Shown piece after piece: positions 25,879 through 32,671 of a stretch of 32,671 bases of DNA. Within the stretch, counting starts at the first letter, position 1. Each line of letters starts with the position of its first letter. The notes below the pieces were generated by a model. That model searched no databases. It was given only the letters and a program-made list of their open reading frames with translations, and was not told the DNA's origin. This DNA is from Chthoniobacterales bacterium (GTDB taxonomy: Bacteria > Verrucomicrobiota > Verrucomicrobiia > Chthoniobacterales > UBA10450). Location: the NCBI GenBank assembly GCA_013820755.1, contig JACDHZ010000011.1, positions 1 through 32,671 of the forward strand, written 5' to 3'. The translations under genes were made by a program, and so were the position numbers.

Positions 25879-27474
25879 TTGCGTGGTTTCCCGCGCCCCA
25901 TTGTGAAGGAACCAAGGTCGACACACGCCGCAGTTCTTTCTGAGCAGGAGCGACGGAGCGTTCTTCTCGCTCGTGACGAGAATCTTGGGCTTACGACGGC
26001 CGTCGGGCCATCTGGAGCACGCAAGATTCTCGTCATCGACGACAGCGCGACGCTGCTGAATGTCGCAAAGAAAATCCTCGCTGAAGCGGATTATGAGGTC
26101 ACCACCGCTGCGACTGCGGAGGAAGGCTTGCGAGCAGCGAGCGCTGAAACGCCCCACCTGATCCTGCTTGATTGCGCGCTGTCGGACATGCCCGGAGATG
26201 AAGTGCTGCGCCGGCTTACGGAAGAGCCGGCAACTGCTGCCTCTCGCGTTATTTACATGTCGAGTTCTGCTGGCGACCTGAAGTTTGTCCCAAAGCAAAA
26301 TCCGAACGTCATCGGATCACTCAATAAACCGTTCACATCCGAGCTTCTGCTTCAAACGGTCGAGACTCACATGGCCGAGGAAACTGCAGCCTCGAAAGCG
26401 ACGCCCGCCGATCGAGGCGCGGAGAAACTGCACGGTGTCTCACCAACAGAAACGGGAGAGCTGCTGCCTGCGAGTTCCATTGCGCCCGAGGCAGAAATCA
26501 TCCGCGAAGCGCCTGCAGAGTCCGCGAAAGCAGAGGCGTCCAAGAACGCTACAGAGGAATCGTGGTGGAGTGCCGCGCCAGCCACTATCCCCGCTGCCTG
26601 CGCGGACGCGTTAACAGCGGCTACATCCGAAGCGACAACGGAGTTGGGCGTGAGCGCGACGCCCGACGCTTCGCGGAATATCGAATTTCAAATCCCTCCG
26701 GGAGTGGCCTATTTTTGCGGCGATACCACCTTCTTCTCGCTAAATTGGGCGCTGCGTACGATTGCTTCGCAGAAGCTCACAGGGCGGCTGCGTTGCTTCT
26801 GGAACAGAGAGCCTGTCGAGTTGCTATCTCGAGACGGAGAAATCCTCATCGTCACCACGCGGGACCCCGAACTGTATTATACCGAAGCACCGATCACGCT
26901 GGTGAATGTGGAACAGGACTGCATCACTGCTGCGCGTGATCAGCAGCGGGAGAACGGCCGGCCGATCTTCATGACGCTTACGGACGAAGACCAGATTTTA
27001 CGCGAGCCGGCGCTGCAGCTGATGCAGCACTACGGGCAGAAGCTTTTTGCGCAGCTTTGGACCACGCCGCCTGTCCGGTTCGTGTTTGAGCGGGCTGAAG
27101 TCCCTCCCTACGCACAGGATCTTACCGGCGAAGAAGACGTCGACCATTGGTCGCTCGGCACGCTGCGCTTCATCCAATTCCACGAACTCGGTGAAGAGGC
27201 TAACTACGATACTGCGTTCATTCCCGCTTACACCCGCGAAGGGTTCGATCGCGTGCAAAGGCTGCGACTCACCGTCGCGGAAGCGCAGTTCGCCTCCGAG
27301 TTCAATGGCTCACGATCGATTGCGCAGATCGCCAAAAACCTTCGGGTCGATCTCAAGTTCGCGCGACTGACGCTGTTCCGCTTTCTCGCGCTAGAAATCG
27401 TGGAGTGCTGGCCGCCCGTCGTCGCGGCGAAACAAGAAAGACGCGGCGTCTTCAGCCGCATTTTTAGCCGCTAA
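25879..27474 (+). CDS. Response regulator: REC domain + Ala/Glu-rich linker + DUF4388/PatA-like C-terminal region
   Basis: REC: ARKILVIDDSATLLNVAKKIL...LILLDCALSDMPGDEVL...IYMSSS...SLNKPF; C-term 'WALRTIASQKLTGRLRCFWNREPVELLSRDGEILIV...' DUF4388-like. Start uncertain: the listed start is TTG; GTG at 25903 is also possible. Confidence 0.82.
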   Translation: MRGFPRPIVKEPRSTHAAVLSEQERRSVLLARDENLGLTTAVGPSGARKILVIDDSATLLNVAKKILAEADYEVTTAATAEEGLRAASAETPHLILLDCALSDMPGDEVLRRLTEEPATAASRVIYMSSSAGDLKFVPKQNPNVIGSLNKPFTSELLLQTVETHMAEETAASKATPADRGAEKLHGVSPTETGELLPASSIAPEAEIIREAPAESAKAEASKNATEESWWSAAPATIPAACADALTAATSEATTELGVSATPDASRNIEFQIPPGVAYFCGDTTFFSLNWALRTIASQKLTGRLRCFWNREPVELLSRDGEILIVTTRDPELYYTEAPITLVNVEQDCITAARDQQRENGRPIFMTLTDEDQILREPALQLMQHYGQKLFAQLWTTPPVRFVFERAEVPPYAQDLTGEEDVDHWSLGTLRFIQFHELGEEANYDTAFIPAYTREGFDRVQRLRLTVAEAQFASEFNGSRSIAQIAKNLRVDLKFARLTLFRFLALEIVECWPPVVAAKQERRGVFSRIFSR

Positions 27475-27484
27475 ACGGACCGAG

Positions 27485-29710
27485 ATGCAGTCAAAAGCAC
27501 AACAGCCTGCCGCGGGAATCCCGGCGAATATCGTGCCGTTACCAGATCAGTCGCCGCAAGGACAGCCGAAGCCTCTTTCTGCGCCGGAAAATTTCATCAA
27601 TCGCGAGCTGAGCTGGCTTGAGTTCAATCGACGCGTTTTCGAGGAAGCACAGGATCCGACGCAGCCGCTCATCGAGCGGGTAAAATTCCTTATAATAGTC
27701 AGCTCCAACCTCGATGAGTTCTTCGAGGTTCGGGTAGCGGGCATCAAGCAGCAGATCGAAAGCGCGACAAGTGATGTCGGTCCAGATGGATTAACCCCTA
27801 CGGACACATTCAACGCAATCCAGCGCACGGCGCACGACATGGTGGCGGCCCAATATGCGCTCTGGCGTGATGAACTGGTGCCCGTTTTGGCCAAGCACGG
27901 AGTTCGTATCCACGACGTGACACAGCTGAACGCAAAACGGGCCGCCTGGGCGCGGCGTTACTTCCATGAGGAAGTTTTTCCGATGCTGACGCCGCTGGCG
28001 GTCGATGCGAGCCACCCGTTTCCACAACTTCTGAACAAAAGTCACAATCTCCTCGTACGGGCACGCGAGTCGAAAGGCGGTGAGCCGCTCCATGCTATCG
28101 TTCAGGTTCCGCGGGTGTTGCCGCGTTTGATCCTGATGCCGCGCGGGAAAGGAGAGGATGAGCCGTGGGATTACATCTACCTGGCTGCACTGATTAAACA
28201 TAACATTGTAGAGCTGTTTCCCGGATTGCTTCTTGATGGCGTCCACGCCTTTCGTGTCACGCGAAACAGCGACTTGTACATCGACGAGGAAGAGGCGGAT
28301 AATCTGCTCCGCAGCATCGAGCAGGAGCTGCGGCGTTCGAGTCGCGGCGACGCCGTGCGCCTTGAAGTGGAGGCAGATTGCCCGAGGGATTTTCGGGAAT
28401 TGCTGCTGGAATTTTTTGATTTGGGCGAACCCGATCTCTACAAAATCAACGGGCCGCTCACAATGACGCATCTCACGCCCCTGGTCACAAACGACGCGTT
28501 CGCGAACCTCAAGGACCGCGTTTTTAAACCGGGTCGCGACCCTGCGCTGCCGCCGCACGCGAAGATTTTCGAAGTGATGCGACAGCAGGATGTGCTGCTG
28601 CATCATCCGTACGAAAGCTACGATCCGGTCGTCGAGCTGATCGAAAGCGCTGCCGAGGATCCCCATGTGCTCGCATTAAAGATCACGCTTTACCGCACCA
28701 GCGGCGATTCTCCTATCGTGGAGGCGCTAATCCGGGCCGCCAACGCTGGCAAGCAAGTCACTGCGCTCGTTGAGCTGCGCGCGCGCTTTGATGAAGCGGC
28801 AAACATTCAATGGGCGCGGCGCCTCGAGGAGGCGGGCGCGCACGTGGTTTATGGAGTCGTGGGCTTAAAGACGCATTGCAAAGCGCTGCTCATCGTACGC
28901 CGGGACACAGACCGGTTGCGTCACTACGTGCATCTCGGCACCGGCAATTACCATCCGCGCACCGCTCGCATCTATACGGATTTCAGCCTCTTCACGACGA
29001 ACCCGAAGCTCACTGAGGAGGTTGCCATCGTGTTCAATACGTTGACGGGCCTCGCCAGTTATCCGGGGCTGGAGAAGCTTATGGTCGCGCCGTTTGATCT
29101 TAGCAAGCGCATCATGGCGCTGATCGAACGAGAACGGGATCATGCTCTCGAAGGGCGGCGCGGGCATATGATCGTGAAGCTGAATTCGCTCGTCGACCAG
29201 GAGATCATCGAGAAGCTCTACGAAGCGTCACGTGCCGGTGTAAACATTGACCTGATCGTCCGCGGCATTTGTTGTCTGCGGCCGAAAGTGCCGGGTTTGA
29301 GCGAGAACATCCGGGTGATCAGCATTGTCGGCCGTTTTCTCGAGCACAGCCGCATCTACTATTTTGCAAACGACGGTAACCCTGCAATTTATCTCGCGAG
29401 CGCCGATTGGATGCCGCGGAATTTCGTACGACGTGTCGAGATCGCCTTTCCGATCGAAGATCCCGCGCTCCGGGAGGAATTGATCAACGAAGTGCTCCCG
29501 TGTTTTGTGAATGATACCGTCAAGGCTCGCGAGCTGCAGGCCGACGGCACCTACGTGCCCCTGAAAACTGACGAGGGCGAGCCCCGGGTCCAGGCACAGT
29601 GGCAGTTTCGCGAATTGTCGCGCGGACAGGCGCGCAGGCTCGCGGAGTCGCAGAAGGCACCGACGATCAAACTTTCTCCACTTACCACTCCTAAAAAGGA
29701 ACGTTCGTGA
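27485..29710 (+). CDS. ppk1: Polyphosphate kinase 1
   Basis: NRELSWLEFNRRVFEEA, VSSNLDEFFEVRVAGIKQQ, ALKITLYRTSGDSPIVEALIRAANAGKQVTALVELRARFDEAANIQWARRLEEAGAHVVYGVVGLKTHCKALLIVRR, HLGTGNYHPRTARIYTDFSLFT. Confidence 0.97.
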   Translation: MQSKAQQPAAGIPANIVPLPDQSPQGQPKPLSAPENFINRELSWLEFNRRVFEEAQDPTQPLIERVKFLIIVSSNLDEFFEVRVAGIKQQIESATSDVGPDGLTPTDTFNAIQRTAHDMVAAQYALWRDELVPVLAKHGVRIHDVTQLNAKRAAWARRYFHEEVFPMLTPLAVDASHPFPQLLNKSHNLLVRARESKGGEPLHAIVQVPRVLPRLILMPRGKGEDEPWDYIYLAALIKHNIVELFPGLLLDGVHAFRVTRNSDLYIDEEEADNLLRSIEQELRRSSRGDAVRLEVEADCPRDFRELLLEFFDLGEPDLYKINGPLTMTHLTPLVTNDAFANLKDRVFKPGRDPALPPHAKIFEVMRQQDVLLHHPYESYDPVVELIESAAEDPHVLALKITLYRTSGDSPIVEALIRAANAGKQVTALVELRARFDEAANIQWARRLEEAGAHVVYGVVGLKTHCKALLIVRRDTDRLRHYVHLGTGNYHPRTARIYTDFSLFTTNPKLTEEVAIVFNTLTGLASYPGLEKLMVAPFDLSKRIMALIERERDHALEGRRGHMIVKLNSLVDQEIIEKLYEASRAGVNIDLIVRGICCLRPKVPGLSENIRVISIVGRFLEHSRIYYFANDGNPAIYLASADWMPRNFVRRVEIAFPIEDPALREELINEVLPCFVNDTVKARELQADGTYVPLKTDEGEPRVQAQWQFRELSRGQARRLAESQKAPTIKLSPLTTPKKERS

Positions 29711-30393
29711 AGAAAATTCTCGGTGTCGACATCGGCGGCACTCACGTGAAACTGATGATTTCGCGCACGCAGAAACGGAAATTCGTTTCCGGTCTGAAAC
29801 TCAGCCCGAAGCAGCTCGTGGCCGGAATCAAAGAAGCCGCGAGTGATTGGGATTACGACGCGGTCTCGATCGGATTTCCATCACCCGTGAAAGCCGGCCG
29901 AATCGCACGCGATCCGAAGCACCTGGCAAAGGGCTGGGTCGGCTGGGATTTTCACAAGTCGTTAGGTAAGCCCACACGCGTCATCAATGACGCCGCGATG
30001 CAGGCTCTCGGAAGTTATCACGGCGGCAGGATGTTGTTCCTCGGCCTGGGTACGGGACTTGGCTCGACACTGATGTGGGATCGCTATGTCCTCCCCCTCG
30101 AGCTTGGCGATCTGCCGTATCCCGGCGTGAATCGCATCGAAGAGGTCCTTGGCAAGGAGGGCCTCGCTCACATGGGTAAAAAGGTGTGGAAGCACGAAGT
30201 TACCTGCGCCGTGCAACAGCTGAAAATCGCGTTCATCGCTGATTATGTGGTGCTCGGCGGCGGAAACGCGAAGCAGTTCACGACGTTTCCGGAGAACGTC
30301 GAGCCCGGGCACAACCGGAATGCGTATCTCGGTGGCTGCAGGTTGTGGCAAGTCGATCGCGCAGGCCGCCCGAAGTGGAATGTGATCTCCTAG
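29707..30393 (+). CDS. ROK-family kinase, polyphosphate glucokinase-like
   Basis: KKILGVDIGGTHVKLMIS (phosphate-1), FLGLGTGLGSTLMWDRYVLPLELGDL (phosphate-2-like), YVVLGGGNAK; GTG start overlaps ppk1 stop (GTGA). Confidence 0.8.
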   Translation: MKKILGVDIGGTHVKLMISRTQKRKFVSGLKLSPKQLVAGIKEAASDWDYDAVSIGFPSPVKAGRIARDPKHLAKGWVGWDFHKSLGKPTRVINDAAMQALGSYHGGRMLFLGLGTGLGSTLMWDRYVLPLELGDLPYPGVNRIEEVLGKEGLAHMGKKVWKHEVTCAVQQLKIAFIADYVVLGGGNAKQFTTFPENVEPGHNRNAYLGGCRLWQVDRAGRPKWNVIS

Positions 30394-30404
30394 CGGAGAC
30401 GACG

Positions 30405-31346
30405 CTACTCGAGGACGATGGTCTCCGGGTCGAACTCTGGAGCCGGATACTCCGGATGCATCGTTTCCAGTGTGTCGACAACGGTCTGGAGCATCCGGAC
30501 ATTGCGCACCCACTTCCGATCCGCCGGTACGATGTGCCACGGCGCGTAATCGGTCGCGCACGCGTTGATCACTGCCTCGTACGCGGATTGGTACGCCGGC
30601 CAGAGCGCACGCTCCTTGAGATCTCCGGGGTTAAATTTCCACAGCTTCGTTGGATCTTTCAGCCGGGCTTCCAATCGCGCTTTCTGTTCTTCCTTCGAAA
30701 TGTGCAGGAAAAATTTGATCAACGTCACGCCATTGCGTGTGATCATGCGCTCGAAGTTGTTTATGTCCTCGCAACGTTCCCGCCAAACTTCCTGGGTGAT
30801 CTGGTCGTGAACACGTGGCACCAGCACATCTTCGTAATGCGATCGGTTCCAGATGGCGATCGACCCCTTACGGGGGGTCGCGTGGTGAATGCGCCAAAGG
30901 TAATCATGATCCCACTCCTCGGCTGACGGATATTTGAAGTTCGTTAGCTGCACGCCGTTTGGGTCGAGGCCGCTGCACAGCACTTTGATTGCTCCGTCCT
31001 TGCCACCCGTATCCATCGCCTGCACGACAATCAGCACACTACGTTTGTGCTGGGCAAACAGCGCGACTTGCAGCTCGGCCAGTCGCGCTTGCAGCTCCTC
31101 CACAGTTTTTGAACCGCGTCGTTTCGATCCCGGCGGCTTGGCGGCAGGGTCAACGTCGGCAAGGCGGATATTCGAGTCTGGACGGACAACGATCGCGTGG
31201 GCACCGGTCCTTCGCCGCGAAACAGGCCGCAGTTTAGCCTCTCCGTTCAATGCTGCATTATCGGAAACGCGCTGCGATGACTCAGACATTGCCCCGACGA
31301 TACAGCCGCAAATGAGCTGGGCAATGTGCCGCGCTTCCTGTGGCAT
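30405..31346 (-). CDS. Polyphosphate kinase 2 family protein
   Basis: Walker A-like VVQAMDTGGKDGAIK, Walker B-like IWNRSHYEDVLVPRVH, lid region; PPK2-type 'FNPGDLKERALWPAYQSAYEAVINACATDYAPWHIVPADRKWVRNV'. Confidence 0.95.
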   Translation of the reverse strand: MPQEARHIAQLICGCIVGAMSESSQRVSDNAALNGEAKLRPVSRRRTGAHAIVVRPDSNIRLADVDPAAKPPGSKRRGSKTVEELQARLAELQVALFAQHKRSVLIVVQAMDTGGKDGAIKVLCSGLDPNGVQLTNFKYPSAEEWDHDYLWRIHHATPRKGSIAIWNRSHYEDVLVPRVHDQITQEVWRERCEDINNFERMITRNGVTLIKFFLHISKEEQKARLEARLKDPTKLWKFNPGDLKERALWPAYQSAYEAVINACATDYAPWHIVPADRKWVRNVRMLQTVVDTLETMHPEYPAPEFDPETIVLE

Positions 31347-31351
31347 GCGAC

Positions 31352-32320
31352 CTATCGGCTGCTCTGCGCAGCAACGTCCCGCTTGAGCGCGTTGATTATG
31401 ATCGTTTTCGCGGTCGCCTCTGCGCGAGTACAGAAGCTCACTTCACGCGAATTCCGAAATGGTTTTCGTGCAGCAATCAGATCGCCATCCGGGAGCACGG
31501 CCGCATAGCGTTTCTCTAACCCGACCAACTCCGGTTTGACCGCGGCAATTACAGCTAACGAGTCGAACATTGGTCCGCCGGGATGCCGAACGATCGCGGT
31601 CCAAAACCACAACCATATGCGGCTGCCGCGTTGCAGGAACCTTCCAGCGGCACCGTCGGAAGAGAGCTTCCGCGCATCATCGCGCGTCAATACGAGTTGC
31701 GCGCCAACTTCCGTTGGCGCGAGCAGAAGCGGCACTTTGCTTTCGAACACCACTCGCGCTGCGGTCGGATCTTTGAAGACGTTCGCATCGTGAATTTGCA
31801 ACCAGCCGTTCGTGCCGAATGCAAGCGCGCGGCCGGGCGTTCTGCCTCCTACAAAGATTACGCCGTCGAGACGCGACGCGAGCTCGGGATGGACCTGCAA
31901 CAGTGTGGCAAGATTCGTCAGCGGCCCAAGAGCGACATACGTGAGGCGTTCCTCCTTCAACACAGCGGCAAGCGCTTGGGTGGCCGCAGTGGACCGCCCA
32001 AGCGTATCATTTCCTGCGCTGCCGGCGTAAACGCATGCTTCTGTCACACCCGCAGGCGCACCAAACCGCCGGACTAGATCACGGGCTACAGTAGTTGTGC
32101 GTTTAAGGCCGGCATTCCCGTACGTCGTGCTAATGCCTGCAATCCGCCGTTCAGGCGAATGAAAAGCAACGACTAGCGCGAAAGCATCATCTACCTCGCG
32201 GTATGGCGAGCCGATGGAGGGATCGGTGTCGATCCATATCCTCGTCTGCGCCGGCGCATGCTCCGATCGAAAGAGAGCAGACGCGACGACCGCCGCTGCC
32301 AGGAGGCGAAAGGAGTGCAC
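31352..32320 (-). CDS. Secreted inosine/uridine-preferring nucleoside hydrolase family protein
   Basis: Signal peptide; RIWIDTDPSIGSPYREVDDAFALVVAFHSPERRIAGISTTYGN; YVALGPLTNLATLL; VIFVGGR. Confidence 0.88.
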   Translation of the reverse strand: MHSFRLLAAAVVASALFRSEHAPAQTRIWIDTDPSIGSPYREVDDAFALVVAFHSPERRIAGISTTYGNAGLKRTTTVARDLVRRFGAPAGVTEACVYAGSAGNDTLGRSTAATQALAAVLKEERLTYVALGPLTNLATLLQVHPELASRLDGVIFVGGRTPGRALAFGTNGWLQIHDANVFKDPTAARVVFESKVPLLLAPTEVGAQLVLTRDDARKLSSDGAAGRFLQRGSRIWLWFWTAIVRHPGGPMFDSLAVIAAVKPELVGLEKRYAAVLPDGDLIAARKPFRNSREVSFCTRAEATAKTIIINALKRDVAAQSSR

Positions 32321-32323
32321 CGT

Positions 32324-32671
32324 TCAGGAATGCTCAGGCTCGTCAGGCATCGCTTCTCTGCCGCGCAACATCTCCCGGTCGGACTGCAATGCTTTCTCGA
32401 GATTCTCGATGTGCAGGCGCGCCATGGAGGCGTAGCCCTCGGCGTCGCCCGTCCATTGCGCCATCTCGCGCACGGACGCTTCGTCGTGTTCACGGAAGAT
32501 CCGAACTGCCCGGCGCGCACGCTCCGGCTCCACGCCGAGTGCCAGTAATGCGTCGCTGCTGAGATCGAGCGCGCTCCCGAACGTTTCGCGGTATACGTCC
32601 GCGACTCCTTTGCGCAGCAGCTCGTATGCGTGCTGCCGGCTCACAGCGCGTGCGAGCACATGCAGGTGTGG
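32324..32671 (-). CDS. C-terminus of KefB/KefC-type (CPA2) potassium/proton antiporter; N-terminus outside window
   Basis: Frame open to the window edge on minus strand: PHLHVLARAVSRQHAYELLRKGVADVYRETFGSALDLSSDALLALGVEPERARRAVRIFREHDEASVREMA, typical Kef C-terminal RCK/TrkA end. Confidence 0.8.
   Translation of the reverse strand, partial: PHLHVLARAVSRQHAYELLRKGVADVYRETFGSALDLSSDALLALGVEPERARRAVRIFREHDEASVREMAQWTGDAEGYASMARLHIENLEKALQSDREMLRGREAMPDEPEHS

Noticed and set aside
27791-28666. Minus-strand 291-aa ORF
   Set aside because: Antisense shadow of ppk1 caused by high GC.
1-32671. CRISPR arrays, tRNA/rRNA genes, IS elements, prophage, toxin-antitoxin or defence islands
   Set aside because: No regularly spaced repeats, no transposase/integrase/phage ORFs and no recognisable tRNA or rRNA sequence seen by eye.

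Overview
GC-rich bacterial chromosomal window, densely coding. Gene content and gene style suggest Verrucomicrobia/Acidobacteria-like, but taxonomy is inferred only. About 30 credible CDS are present. Housekeeping genes: accA, murA, prmC, prfA, rpmE, nfo. Envelope genes: AsmA-like, LysM protein, flippase, LolA-like protein, a giant BNR/sortilin-like secreted protein, several small lipoproteins. A polyphosphate locus: REC+DUF4388-like regulator, ppk1, ROK/polyphosphate-glucokinase-like gene, and a convergent PPK2. An uncharacterised ATP-grasp/esterase/esterase divergon. No rRNA, tRNA, CRISPR array, IS element or prophage was recognised. Best candidates for something undescribed: (i) the ATP-grasp + two PF00756-type esterases divergon at 6876-9636; (ii) a putative bacterial cystatin-like lipoprotein (QVVAG motif) at 9692-10063; (iii) a response-regulator-headed polyphosphate operon at 25879-31346; (iv) a secreted-protein pseudogene at 5223-5762 whose reading frame can be rebuilt by a few small indels, followed by an intact terminator; (v) intergenic hairpins sharing the same arm sequence. 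All assignments are from reading the sequence and motifs; no database search was run.
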